From the NCBI GenBank assembly GCA_036346225.1, contig JARFIW010000961.1, forward strand, positions 834,001-898,000: DNA of 64,000 nt. The letters are read 5' to 3'. A program made the position numbers and the translations under genes. The notes beneath the pieces are model-generated. The model was not told the origin of the DNA, searched no databases, and saw only the letters and a list, made by a program, of their open reading frames with translations. Of this stretch, positions 34,147-47,200 are shown piece by piece. Every line of letters begins with the position of its first letter. Position 1 is the stretch's first letter. This stretch comes from Platerodrilus igneus. Its lineage: Eukaryota; Arthropoda; Insecta; Coleoptera; Lycidae.

Positions 34147-35200
34147 AATACAACATTCTTTAGAACTATAATGTTATCGTAACTAAAATAGGTACTGATT
34201 TTATATATATTGCTATGATAAGGGGGTTATTTAGGGGTATACTGAGCCATAATGGTTACACAATACAAGTAACTAGTACTAGGAGTTAGAAAACCACATT
34301 TATTTAGCATGAAAAATATGTAGTTTGCACATTATGCAAGAGCAAACATTTAACACCCTGTATAAGGATCGCAATTGACTTTAATTAATGCCAAGAAGCA
34401 TATCATTTAACAATAAACACACATTCAGCAAAAGAAATAACTCTACACGCAATCAAACTTGTCTTAAACCTGAAATACTCATAAATTGTAAATCGATACG
34501 CGTTAAATGCAGTAAAAAGCTAGAAGATTATAATACAATTCACATTAAACAGGCGATAGTGAATGCAGATTGCACAGTGTCCTGGTAAGGAACGCATCTT
34601 TAGAAATAAATACGTTTCAGAAACGCAAAATGTAAACAGAAATATGCTAATTTACGTCACTTTGTCTATGTGATTTTCTGCATGGAGTTAATACAAATCC
34701 CAAAGTATTATCTAGACAAACAAAAGCCATAAGTGAAATTACGTGCCAAGGCGAATTAGAAATTCATGTAACAACATCAAAGCACACGGTCTAAAATAAA
34801 TACAAACTAAAAATCCACCCGTACCTACGTGATCAAGGAATCGTTCCGATAAGTTATTATCAGGGATATACCTGTAAAAGCCCAAAATATCCAAAACATC
34901 CGATGGTTGGTCGTAAACTTTGAACAACAGTTCAGATCACCAATGAATTTTTAGACAGGGAGTAGATTATAAAACACGCGAATTTAATAAGCAGACAGTC
35001 TTACTTTGAACCAAGAACAAACTGCATCACTCATACTCAAGAATTAACGCGTCGAGTAAATATTCAAATTAAATGATCAAATTTTTGTGATAAGTGGTGT
35101 TATAAAATTTTTAAATAAATTATAGTGAAAATATATGAGACAAGTTTCGTCGTTTGCTGGAAAACGTGAGTAAAAGTTTATTAATTAATTTAGGTTAAAT
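34147..35200. other. No gene seen
   Basis: A 66-codon plus-strand frame at 34388 and a 62-codon minus frame at 34739 show no motif, and I regard them as chance. Confidence 0.45.
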
Positions 35201-35204
35201 ATTT

Positions 35205-35350
35205 ATAAATCTAAGGAAGACAGTACGAAAATCTAAGTGACGTTACAAAAATCTAAGTGAGATTACGAAAAATCAAGAGACGTTACGAAAATTTAAGGAA
35301 GATCACGTAAATCTAAATGACATTAAGAAAATCCAAGGGAGTTTAAGAAA
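35205..35350. repeat. Tandem ~20-bp repeats
   Basis: About seven degenerate copies of cgttacgaaaatctaagtga lie in a row (gtacgaaaatctaagtgacg, gttacaaaaatctaagtgag, gattacgaaaaatcaagaga and so on). Confidence 0.8.
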
Positions 35351-36087
35351 ATACTAGATTATTGATTAAACGGGGTAAAACTTGTAGACTAAATAAATTG
35401 AAGGGAGCAACTCAACTGAATGTAATATTAAGGTACTGATTCACAGCACGCGGCAGAAAAACGCACATGGAATACTACAAGTCAGAACTATCTAGCATAA
35501 AGCATTATTTTCTCATTATTATTTTTTTGAACATTGATCATATTTTATACCTGAATATTTTATGTAAAGAGTCATTAAAAATTTTGAAAAATTTTGTAAA
35601 ATGGGGAAAAATGTTAAACGTTCAGAAAAATTTCCAGTAGAGTACAACGTTATTTTGCTGGCTTTAAAATAAGGAAAGGGAACTTTAATTTTGGGAGATA
35701 AACAATTTAAAATTTATTGTTATTTGATTCAGGGGCTCATTTTTTAAAACATATTAAGCTGTAAAGTGTATATGATTTGTTTTCTTTTTCTCATTATACA
35801 AATATTAATCGACTTCGTTTTATCATTAAAAGCGAAAAAGGTTTTAGAGAAAAAGGGGTAATTATTTGATTATCGTAACGTTGTGCACTCTGTGTGAAGT
35901 AAACTGGGCTAGCCAAGGCATATTTAAATTTTAGGATATTAAAATACACAGAGCGGTGGTGATCAGAAGGAGACTGAGAGTATAAATATATCGATGTGCA
36001 GCGTTTAATTATTACAACAACTTTCTTAACTATAAATTTGTCGTAAATATAATTCCTACATGTAAAAAGAATTACATAAAAGTTACT

Positions 36088-36576
36088 CTAAAAATGTGTA
36101 TCGATGAATAACTTCCTATAAGCTAACCCTACAGTATTGTTATTTATAAAATCTTCGTTTATGTCATCTTCAGGTAATAAAGGATCATCAATCTCTTCTA
36201 CCTACTTGCGAATGTTAATATTATGAAGAACTGCAGTAGCACATATAACTGTAGCTGACGTTTTTATATTATTAGTTACAGTTCTCCTAAGACATGGAAA
36301 TCGACGCTTCCACACCCCAAATACCCGCTCCACAATATTGCGTGTACTAATATGAATTCTATTTTTGCTGTTTTCCGATGGTGTATTTGGAGTTAGTAAT
36401 AGAGTTAGAAGGTATAAGCGACAAGTGTAATCGTTATTTCCAAGCAACAACCCACGAATATTGTTATTCTCATACCGCATACGTACAGCACTCCTTTCGA
36501 AAAGTGTACTGTCATGGGCAGATCCAGGGTGTCAAACAACAATATCAAGTATTTTACTGTTTGGTGCAGCAATAAC
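36088..36576 (-). pseudogene. PIF/Harbinger transposase, 3' exon
   Basis: A probable splice acceptor (tgtaatag|GTTATTGC) opens the exon at 36576. It reads APNSKILDIVV, one stop where the family has Trp, then HPGSAHDSTLFERS (second catalytic Asp), YLLTLLLTPNTP, and RNIVERVFGVWKRRFPCL (catalytic Glu in the ER-x-FG motif). After ATAVLHNI a TAG at 36202-36204 is followed in frame by DDPLLPEDDI and a short tail to 36088, which resembles the usual Harbinger C-terminus, so that TAG looks premature. The DDE nuclease would excise the element. At least two stops mean it is inactive. Confidence 0.85.
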
Positions 36577-36599
36577 CTATTACATTCATGATTATCTAA

Positions 36600-37480
36600 C
36601 ATTATTAATATATTCAAAACATACCTGCACATTTATAGAAAAATAACGCTTTCAATTGCGAAAAATGTAACATTATTTTGAAATGTTAACGTTTTATCAG
36701 ATTAATAACTAATTAAATTTTAATAACTTGCATAACTTGTTGGCAGAGTTCGACGATAAATTATCGTTATATTTTAGTAAGCATCCTTTATAATAAAGAC
36801 CAGGTTTAGAAATAGCCTTTTCCTTAAATATTATAAATTCCATCGACTGTCATCATAACTTAAAGCTCCAACCTTGCAAACCAAACACAATAACCCTTTT
36901 AAAACTTATGTCGGTTATAGATTGACTAGTCTGATAAATTTAAATGGAATAGTACTTTTTAACGTAAACAAAGGAAAGCAATTTGCAGTTGTAAAACTTA
37001 GTTTTCTTAATATTTCGATGATTGATAAGGGTTATAAAAAATGAAACATTATAAATAGCTAAACTATTTTCTAATTTGATTTTTTCAAAGATTGCAAGTA
37101 AATTTAAGTAGTCTGAAGACATCCATTGTATTAAAATCCATTTTGGTTATCCGGTCTTTTGCCAATGGAAGACAACTGTCGCCAATAGATATGGTCAATA
37201 AATTTTAGTAATTAAAATTCCAATAAGATACAACATATTTAAACCATTACAAAGATAATTGATATCCGTAACCCTCATTTTGAAAGGGGCTGGATTTGGT
37301 TTCTAAAATCTTGTTTATGGGAAGTTCTGTTAATAGTTATTGGATAACAGAAATATGACGTAAATAATGGTTAGAGTAGGAATTAATATATAACTTAAGG
37401 CTTTAGTCAAAAGACGGAAGATTCCAATGGGGTTGTCCGTTGTCAAAAGGTAGAAAGAAACGTAGTCAGAAAAGTTCGCG
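36600..37480. other. No gene seen
   Basis: This lies between the Harbinger exon and the BEL fragment. A possible intron; nothing else is visible. Confidence 0.4.
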
Positions 37481-37484
37481 GGTA

Positions 37485-38430
37485 GCTGAAAAATGTTCTT
37501 TCAAAAAGCCCCTTTCTGTAGAAGAAGTTGAATGTGAAAAGCATTTTTTAGCCAACACTACTAGAGACTCCAGTGGTAGATTCATCGTAACAATTCCTTT
37601 AAAGGAACCTCAATCAAAATTAGGCGATACGTATAATTATGCAAAGCGTACGCTTTTGTTGCTAGAAAATAGACTCAAGTCTAAGGATTCTCTTTGTAAA
37701 CAGTATTCCGATTTTATGCACGAATACCAAACTTTGTCTCACATGTCTTTAGCTCTAACTCTTACTATTTGCCACATCATGCTGTTGTGAAAGAAGAAAG
37801 TTGTAGTACTAAACTACGCGTTGTCTTTAACGGTTCTGCCGCAACAACTACAGGATATTCTCGCAATGATTTGGAAATGGTCGGTTCCGTAATACAACGT
37901 GACTTATTCTCAATACTTCTTAGTTTTCGCTCTCATAGATTCGCTATTTCAAGTGACATACAAAAAATGTATTGTCAAGTTCTCATCAATCCCGCTCAAC
38001 GTCATCTTCAAAAAATATTATGAAGAAATAACCCAGCAAAAGAAATTTTTATTTATACTCTAAATACTGTAACTTATGGTACAGCGTCCGTATCGTTTCT
38101 TGCTATACGTTGTTTACAGCAATTGGGCATTGAATGTAAGAACAGTGAGCCTCAAATTTCAAAAATAATATTAGATGATTTTTACGTAGATGATCTACTC
38201 ACCGCAACTGACGCTTTAGAAGAAGCCAACACATCTATAAGGTTTTACCTAAGATTCTTGCTCGTGGTGACTTTCCATTAAAAAAGTGGATGTCCAATGA
38301 TTCTCGTGTTTTAAAGGATATTCCCTCAAGCGACGTGCATCTTGATTTTTTGCAATTAGGTTTGCATAGCCATACTGAAACCCTCGGACTATATTGGAAC
38401 TTTAAACTTGATAATTTTGCTTTCATTATC
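37485..38430 (+). pseudogene. Pao/BEL reverse transcriptase fragment, copy 1
   Basis: It begins at EKCSFKKPLSVEEVECEKHF and runs FIVTIPLKEP, then, after a frame break near 37765, PHHAVVKEESCSTKLRVVFN and the ILLSFRSHRFAISSDIQKMY block with a catalytic Asp. Next come LNTVTYGTASVSFLAIRCLQ and DDFYVDDLLTATD, the YVDD catalytic box. The tail KKWMSNDSRVLKDIPSSDVH and TLGLYWNFKLDNF continues past the point where copy 2 is cut, so it shows the uninterrupted sequence. Stops, including one near 38024, and shifts are present. It is nearly identical to 52895-53732 and lies inside the Harbinger element. Confidence 0.85.
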
Positions 38431-39285
38431 TCATTATCTCATTGCCGCGGGTAGCGTTTTCCGGCATCACAGATATGATATTGCACTTAGTATCACGATA
38501 GTGAAATTGGAAAGGTGCAATTACTCTTCCAGTTCGCGAAAGTATATAATAAAAAGCTTGTATGCGTGTGACGCATAAGTTAAGTTATCAACAAGATCCT
38601 CACGGGTTCGTGTGCCATTGAATTATTTAATAATTGCTAAGTACAAAAGCAACAAGCGAGATTCTCTCCTCCAATTTAAAAGCTGTTTTGCGTTAGAAGG
38701 CAAGCCATCAACCAATTGACGGTTTTTAGTAATTAGTTTTTATAGTTAAGCTAGCATGACTAATTTTTAGTTAATTTATTTGTTAGGACGTTTTGGCCAT
38801 AAACAGTAGGATTAATTTAGTGTAAAATTTATAAGACAAGTTTCTTCTGTATAAAGTATTTTGGGATTTACTCATGTACATAAAATTATCAGAATTTCAT
38901 TTCAACCATTTAATCTAAATTTCTAAATTAAAATCAATGAATTTCCGAATGTAAGAGGTTCACGTTTATTGCTCTGTTAATTAAATAGTTTTTGTTTGCC
39001 GTTGATTAAGTCAATAGTTTTTATTTTTTATCACGAAAGTTACATAAGTACTCAAAAAGGTAAGAATTGATTAAAAGAAACAATTGTCCTCCTTGGGATG
39101 ACAAGTCTCTTAAGGTTTTGCACGAACATTTGGACACACAATATTTATGAAAGGTAAGTGCCAAATTTTGTTGTTGTATATTATATATTAATTTAGCCCT
39201 TTCTACAAAATTTTAACTCTTTATACGAACCACGACCTTCCGCTAGCTAGTGCCGGTGACCCCCCTTTAATTTTTGTTTTACAGG
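38431..39285. other. No gene; possibly LTR-like
   Basis: After the BEL fragment, a stretch with tatataataaaaagc (about 38545-38560) and moderate GC might be a piece of an LTR, but no second copy is in the window. Confidence 0.25.
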
Positions 39286-39289
39286 CCGC

Positions 39290-39860
39290 CCTCATTTTAT
39301 AATTTTATTGAAAATAATATACTTAGTAGCTTTTCCGCCTGTAACAAAAAGTTCTGCTGCTTCGGGGATTTTTTATTGGTATATGAGTACCATCAATAGA
39401 TCCTGATACAGAAGAGAAACCATGCATTTCATAAAACTGCTAAATGTTAGTCCGTTGTTTCGCTTCTGTGTTGGGAAATTTCATATACTCTCTGCACCTA
39501 TTTGCTAACATTACAGATATACGTTTGATTATTCCTAAGACCCTAGCTTAGCTAATTCCACGCAGATCCTCATGGACAATCTATAACATAACCATGTAAA
39601 TGAAATAGCATAATTTTAGAAATTACAACAAACACGCCTGGAAACTACCGGTTGCAAAAAAGCGTAATGTTACTAGTAACTGCAAAATAGGGGGATCGGT
39701 AAACCTCGATTATTAATTTTTTAGGACAATTCAACAGTAGTAAAATTAAATCTCTTACAGCTATTTTAGTATATCTATAGCATTTAATAAACTCTTTTCC
39801 GTGATAAAATTCCATAGGATTATCCGCAGCCCAAATATAACGCTTTTGTAACCTATAAAA
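39290..39860 (-). pseudogene. PIF/Harbinger transposase, 5' part
   Basis: On the minus strand, YIWAADNPMEFYHGKEF and CYRYTKIAVRDLI open the N-terminal helical region. After decayed sequence come ISVMLANRCREYMKFPNTEA, FYEMHGFSSVSGSIDGTHIP (first catalytic Asp in IDGTH) and SSRTFCYRRKSY. It joins in order to the 3' exon at 36088-36576, but 2.7 kb apart, and a BEL fragment lies between. Either that fragment inserted in an intron or these are two element copies. Confidence 0.75.
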
Positions 39861-40360
39861 ACTTTAATTTAAGTCAAACTCTTTCATTTTAGTTATAGGA
39901 ACTAATTAGAGAATTAATTTTAATTCGTTTTGTTATTAAACATAGATTTAAAAAGAATTTTCAATAAAAATTCGACCAGTATATCTAGTTATTTTTGTAC
40001 TATGTGGATTTTTCTTTTAAAAATAAATATCACACAGTATTTATGTGATTTAGCATCGTTTGCATATTGCAAATCTCGTTTATATTAATGCCGTTCTAAG
40101 TAGATTTGCGCTCAGGATTGAAGGTTCAAACTTCAGTTGTGCGATGGGGTTTTCTTTTTAAGATAGGCAGTCGGATTTCGCTATAGAAGAAGGGAAACGT
40201 GACATGCTTGGGGAAGTCTGATTTACAGGTAGATCTGCAGGTGCAGTAATGTCTTTTTGATGATCTGGGTATATTATCCGTGACATTAAATGTTTTATTT
40301 AACGGTGTTGTTAATGACTTTAATTTTAGTATTAAATATTTCATTACTAACGTCGGGTAG
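39861..40360. other. No gene seen
   Basis: The far Harbinger terminus is expected near here, but I could not recognise it. Confidence 0.35.
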
Positions 40361-40406
40361 TGTGACGTCATGCCATGCACTCCTAGATTTTACTGCTTTG
40401 AACGCG
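40361..40406 (+). repeat. BEL 5' LTR, part before the Gypsy insertion
   Basis: It runs from TGTGACGTCATGCC to AACGCG. The last four bases (cgcg) are duplicated at 50224-50227 after the Gypsy element. Confidence 0.4.
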
Positions 40407-40989
40407 AGTTATGTATCCCCCAATTATATATATGTATTGAATATATTGAATCTAATAGGAATTATTAGAAATTGTTAAATAAAGTATAAGTTCATTGCAA
40501 CATTGTAATACAAGGATACCCGAGAGAGGTTATCGACAGTTCATGTGAACGGACATGCAACTTTGCATCCGTGAGGGCAGTGATACTGCAGGTGGCAGGT
40601 CACAGGCGGTCAACATACCGCAATTACTTAGAATTAAAATTGATACATTGTAACAAAGTGTAAAGCAGACATGAGATATGCAAGTTCCCACAGCCGTGTG
40701 AGGGGCAGATTATTATAAAAAGCCCGGGAGCTCAAGGCCCGGCAGTCAGTCTTCGAACTCCATACTTCGTTGTTCAAGCTACTCAATCGAGTCAGTCTGA
40801 GTGTTACAGCTTTTGCATTGTTGTCTACCTAGACTACTCGCCCAGTACAATTAATTATTTTTTATTAAAGTTATTATGAACAAGTTATTCTAAATTTCAC
40901 TGTAATTTCTGTTTCAAATCAAAATAAATTTTGTTAAGTGTTTGAAGTTGTTTTTTAAAAACACAGCTCCAAAGACCCGAACCTTAACT
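40407..40989 (+). repeat. Gypsy element 5' LTR
   Basis: It starts AGTTATGTATCC and ends CGAACCTTAACT. It is the same length as the 3' LTR and aligns along its whole length. Confidence 0.95.
40714..40750 (+). promoter_or_regulatory. Gypsy LTR core promoter
   Basis: TATAAAA at 40714-40720 is followed by an initiator-like TCAGT at 40746-40750, about 30 bp downstream, the arrangement expected for the U3/R start. The 3' LTR has the same elements. Confidence 0.6.
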
Positions 40990-41006
40990 GGCGCAGCGTA
41001 ACGGAT
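40989..41006 (+). other. tRNA primer binding site
   Basis: TGGCGCAG directly abuts the LTR; its first T is the last LTR base. This resembles the primer site of the 17.6/297 errantivirus group, which uses a serine tRNA. The match beyond eight bases was not checked. Confidence 0.6.
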
Positions 41007-43073
41007 GTCAAAAGGGCACTAAAAATCCAAAAATCGGAAAATTGGTGACCAAGAATTTTAATTCGCAATTTTGACAGAACCCAAACCAAGTTGGAGGAAG
41101 AACACAAATCGTCTAAATCCAGCAACAAACCAGGTTGGAGTAAGAACAAAAATAGTCAGAATCCAGCAACAAACAAACCAACGTGGACAAGATACAGCAT
41201 CGATCAAGCCCACAAAAGAAACAGATGAAATTAATGTAAGTTCATTCCATTTATACCAATTTAAACCACAAACTATAATTGATATATGCTAGTATTATTA
41301 TTTTATTGATTATTATTGTTTTATGAATTTTATTTTATGCCAATATTGTTTTGAAAATAGTTACAAAGAGAAATTATTTTCAAAAAACGAGACTGTATAA
41401 CATTTTATGAGAAAGTAAAAGAGATTTTCTTTTAAAAAAAGGAAATGAGACTTGATATTTAAGAGATTCTTACCACAATTATTAAAACAAACTCAAAAAT
41501 AAACAAAAAAATAACGGACGCACATCCACTAACACCAAATAAGAAATATTAATTAGCGCGATTCAAACGCACGTTATAAACCGGTAAACTAAAAACACAG
41601 AACGCAAAATTAATTCCAAAGCCAAAGGTAATTCTTAAACAAGCAATTACGGAACGATTATTTAAACCATTTACCTATATAATACTGTATAAATTACAGC
41701 AAAAACACTCTGCAATAATTGAAACTACGGTAATTTAAAACTACCGTAACCTAAAACGCTATCCGAAGATAAGCAAAATTCGCGAAAGAAGCATCATTTA
41801 ATACAAACTTAAAGCATTGCTATTGTACAGTATAAAGTAACGCAATTTGCATTATTAAATTCATCACGGAATTATAAAAGCGCATGAAAATTACACCACA
41901 ACGATCTATAAATAAATTGCAGTACAAACACGGAATAAAAACTAAACGTTCTTAATTAAAATTACTCATCATTTGCACTATCCCAGTACAAATACTGAGT
42001 GAAGCTAAACGGTCATCTTAAGAGGCTTTAATTAAAACGCTTACCTGAAAACCAACATACGGAGAGTTTCAATTAGACGTATCATTTATGCAAAACATTT
42101 AGCGAGTACGGAAGTGAAGTATTTAATTCCTATTAACACCTGTAAGTGTTAATTACCTCAACGTTTATAAGTGTACGCGATTAAATAACCAAGATTACAT
42201 CTGTTAGTATTTAAATTGCAACGATAAAGTGCAAAAGTAATTAACCTGCAAGTTATAATTAGAATTCAAAACAGACTCAACCCACGGAAAGAGTATTAAT
42301 TACAAATTAACAGAATTAAACTAACACAAAGCAAAGTAAATACCGTAAAAAGCTATTTTTCAGAAAGCAGAAACAGGCAAATTTAAGACTACGGTAATTA
42401 AATCAACATTATCGAGTATAAATCCCACATATTTATCACCGCACTGTGTAACTAAGCACAAGTGACAGCAATTACGATTCTAAAAATAACCTGACGCAAT
42501 CTAAACTGAAAATTAACAAATCCAAACCAAAAATAACGCTGAAAATAGAAAAATTAATCTCAATTTTTACCAAATTTGAATTTACCTAATCTAAACTAAA
42601 AATTAACAAATCCAAACCAAAAATAACGCCCAAAATAGCAAAATCAATCTCAATTTTTACCAAATTTGAATTTTCAAATCCTAAATGAAAAATTAAAAAT
42701 CTAAACCAAAAACAACGTTTCAAATAACAAAAATCAACCCCAATTTTTACAAAATTTCAAATTACCCAATCTAAAAGGAAAATTAATAAAACCAAACCAA
42801 AATTAACGTTTCAAATAGCAAAATAGACTCCAATTTTTACAAAATTCAAAATTATTCAATCCAAACAGAAAATTAATACATCCAAAGCATAATTAACGTT
42901 ACAAATAGAAAATCAACCCCAATTTTTTACAAAATTCGAAATATCACAACCCAAACGGAAAATAATAAATTCGAAGCAAAAATAACAATATACATAGCAA
43001 AATAAACCTCAATTCAAAAAAAAAAATATTTTTTTTTGAAATTACCCAAAATCAAAAACAACTCTTAACCAAC
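41007..43073 (+). other. Long untranslated leader of the Gypsy element
   Basis: Two kilobases, strongly A-rich on the plus strand and without a credible frame, separate the primer site from gag. The last 580 bp are tandem repeats. Confidence 0.7.
42480..43060. repeat. 90-bp tandem repeats upstream of gag
   Basis: The word caatttttac recurs at 42561, 42651, 42741 and 42831 and, slightly altered, near 42920 and 43010. Each unit also carries ccaaaccaaaaataacg. Six units of 90 bp end just before the gag start. Confidence 0.9.
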
Positions 43074-44261
43074 ATGAGTTGCACAGACATGCGACTCTAT
43101 TTGGAGACAATACAGATATTTGATGGCACGCAGGCGCATCTTGAAAATTTCATTGGCGCAGCCGAAATGTTCCTAATAACCTTCTACAAACCCGGAGATA
43201 ACGAAAGGAATTCATTGCTTATACGCTTGATAATAAGTAAACTAACCGGAAGGACACTAACCTTAATCGCCAGTAGCGACGATTTACAAGAATAGCAAGA
43301 ATTTAAACAGCTACTAATTGCATATTTTGGAGACCAACGTAACATAAAATGCCTAATACGAGACCTAATAAACCTTAGAATGGAACACAATCAATCCCCC
43401 TACCAATTCGGAATGAAATGCCAAGACGTGAGAAGTTTAATACTAACCAAATTAAAAATTGAAGAACCCGATCAAAACGTTAGACATTTAAAAACAAAAA
43501 TGTATGACGAAATGGCACTAGACACGTATATAAACGTTTTACCAGAACGACTATCGGATAAAATCAGATTCCAACGACCCCAAAATCTAGAAGAAGCTAT
43601 GAACCTAGTAATAGAAGAAGAAAATGTAATGTATTACCGCAACAGACTATACAACCCCAACGCGAATAAAAGTTATTCACCAATAAAAACTATACAAGCC
43701 ACAAGACAAGCAATCCCTCAACAAAAATTCACACTTTTCAACGCACAAACAAATCAACCGCGAATTAATAATCCAAGCTTCAACAATACAAATTTTAATA
43801 ATTACTTTAAACATTTTTCAAAACCAACGTTTAACCCAACTTGTACTAAACCCGCATTCCAACCAAGATTTAATCAAAACCTAAACCAACAAAGACCAGC
43901 ATTCAACGCAAACCCCAATAGAAATACACCAATGACTAATAATCATAACAACCCTAATAATTATTATAAACAAACACCAATGGATACCTCATCTGGTAAC
44001 ACCAGACAAAATACAAAAATAACACATATCCGACCAAACCCTCATCAGAAACGCAATTTTACATCGGAAGAATTATTCCACCAAGAAGTAGAAAAATTTG
44101 ACACTGACCAGAATAATTACATTGAGACAAGTACGAACAATGAATCAAACCATGCAGAAACTTATGTACGCGACGAACAATACGAAACTTACGAGGAGTA
44201 CGACGAAGAAAACTCAAACTCAAATTTTCAAATGGACCCATTCATAGACAACCAAACTTAA
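43074..44261 (+). pseudogene. Gypsy/errantivirus gag, one premature stop
   Basis: It starts MSCTDMRLYL, with the capsid-like helical region following (FDGTQAHLENFIGAAEMFL, LIRLIISKLTGRTLTLI). A TAG at 43293-43295 interrupts the frame, which then stays open in phase to TAA at 44259. The C-terminal third is rich in Asn, Gln and Pro without a CCHC zinc knuckle, as usual for errantivirus Gag. An acidic tail (ETYEEYDEENSN) ends it. About 395 codons is near the family norm. Gag would assemble the particle and package RNA. Confidence 0.85.
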
Positions 44262-47200
44262 TAAACATAAATAACATAAATCACTTAGTACTACCATACA
44301 TAGAAATACCCCACGCCGAATTCAAACTATTAATCGACACCATATCCTCAAAAACATTAATTAGCCCCAGAACTGTAAAAAAAACATTATTTAGATTATG
44401 TAGAAAGAGAACCATTTAAAATTAAAACAGCCCATCAAACGACAATACACAAATTCGTAGCTAATATACCCTTACCGAGAACATTTAATGTTAAAATTAA
44501 ACATAAATTTTGTGTATTCGAAATTAACGACAAATGCGACGGACTAATCGGAATGGACCTTCTAAGAAAATTAGGAGCCAACATTGACATTAAAAATCGC
44601 TTATTAAAGACGAAATACGGAAAAATCCCCATTAAATTTCAAAACACGCAAACAGAACAAAAATACACAATAGAACCCCGAACGGAAAGAAAAATAAAAA
44701 TCCCAGTAAAATCTAACAAAAATTTAGGAATAATAAATCATATGACATTTCAACAAGGAGTAGAAACCTTAACTGCCTTAGTACAAATAAAAGATAATTA
44801 TGCAACCACAACAATATTAAATTCAAACGACTATCCCGTAGAATTATCACTGACAGACCCAATTAACGTAGAAGAACTAAATTTTAACGAAATGGAAATA
44901 GACGAAAATTTAGAAAACGATTACAACCCAATAGAACTTGACAAAATGTTAAGAGAAAATTTAACTAACATCCACTTTAATACCGACATCAATCAAGAAG
45001 AGCAAAGAGCAATTGAAAACTTATGTTTTGAATACCGCGACATATTCCACTGCGAAGGAATACCCCTAACATTAACCAAATACAGTAAAACATAATATTG
45101 GGCTAACAGACAATAAGCCAATCTTTACAAAAGCATATAGACTACCTCATGCAAGCCAAGAAGAAGCTGACAGACAAGTAGCAGACTTATTGGACCAAGA
45201 CATAATCCAGCACTCCAACTCACCATGGAGCAGCCCCGTGTTAATAGTACCTAAGAAATTAGACGCAACCGGAAAGAGAAAGTACAGCATGGTGATAGAC
45301 TATAGAAAGTTAAATGAAAAAGCGGTAGATGACAAATATCCACTACCAAATATAACCGAAATTTTAGACAAATTAGGCAAATGCCAATATTTTACAACAT
45401 TAGACCTAGCATCAGGATACCATCAGGTAGAGATGGAAGAAAAAGACATATCAAAAACAGCCTTCAGCACACCTAGAGGACATTACGAGTACAAACGAAT
45501 GCCATTTGGATTAAAGAACGCACCCGCTACTTTCCAGAGAGTCATGGACAATATATTACGAGGAATACACAATGAAAAATGCCTTGTATACCTTGACGAC
45601 ATCATAGTTTATACTACATCATTGGTAGAACACATAGAAAGATTGAAAGAAGTATTCGAAAGACTTAGACAAGCACATTTTAAAGTACAATAGACAAAAG
45701 TGAATTTTTACAAAAAGAAGTATCATTTTGAGGACATGTAATAACACCCCAAGGAGTAATGCCAAATCCAGACAAAACAAATGCAGTTCTAAATTATCCA
45801 TTACCAAAGACAACCAAAGAAATTAAAGGATTTCTAGGAGTGGTTACTACCGCAAATTCATTAAAGGTTACGCTCAGATAACCAAACCCCTGACAAACTG
45901 TTTAAAAAAAGGGAAACAAAATTGAACACACCCCGGAATTCATTAAAGCCGTAGACAAAATTAAAAACATATTAACGAATCACTCTGTATTAGAATACCC
46001 AGACTTTTCAAAACCATTTATACTGACGAAAGACGCATCGAATGTAGCATTAGGCGCAGTATTGAGCCAAGGAAAAGTAGGTAGCGATAAACCTATCAGC
46101 TACGCATCCAGAACCCTAAACGAACAGAAATATAGCACCATAGAAAAAGAATTATTAGCCATAATTTGGGCAACAAAATATTTTAGACCTTACTTATATG
46201 GAAGAAAGTTTTACATATACACCGATCATAGACCACTAGTATGGTTATGCAAACTGAAGGAACCGAATTCAAAATTACAACGATGGAGAATCAGACTCGA
46301 AGAGTACGATTACGAAATTATATATAAAAAAGAAATTTATAAAAACAACGCAGACGCTTTAAGTATAATCCAGCTCAATGCATTAGAAACGGAATCCATT
46401 ATAGGAAACGTAGACGAAGCAGAAATAAGGTAAGATCCAGACGAGATCGACACGATACATTCGACACAAAACGAAGAACCTAAAAACGCGATTAAAAATT
46501 TAAACGAAGCAATCGATATGAAACCCAATCAATTTATAATAACCGAAGTTTTAAATAACCCCAATCCAGTAAAATATACAAAAGTAGATAACAAAAAGAT
46601 ATACCAAATTCAAATAACTAAAGATGACAACGAGGAACAAATAATTAAAATTCTAAAGGAATACACCCCGAAAAAAAACGATTTTATTTTTATTTCAACA
46701 CCGAACATTTATACCAAAGATTTTCAGAATTATACATTAAACTATTCAATAACTCTGGCCCTGAACTCATCAGATGTACGAGAAAATTAATAACATTAGA
46801 CGACCCTGACGAAATAAACGATGTAATTAGGAATCAACACGAAGGAAAAACCAACCATCGTGGAATTAACGAAACAATAAAGCAACTTGTAAGACGCTAT
46901 TATTTTAAAGACATGAAGAAATTGGCCACAGATTTCATTAACCAATGTGAATTATGTGACAAAGCGAAATACGACAGAAAACCCCCAAAGATACCCTTAA
47001 TGTTAACCAAAACACCCGACAAACCATTTCAAAAACTACATGCCGATACTCTAGTAGTAGAAGCGAAAAACTATCTAACAATTGTAGACGCATTCACAAA
47101 AATAGGGCAAGCAATACCAATCACATCTAAAAATAGCATCGACGTGACCCAAGGATTTTTACAATATTTCACATTTTATGGAACACCCGAATCAATAACT

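Noticed and set aside
36378..36646. Plus-strand frames over the Harbinger exon
   Set aside because: They are antisense shadows of the transposase.
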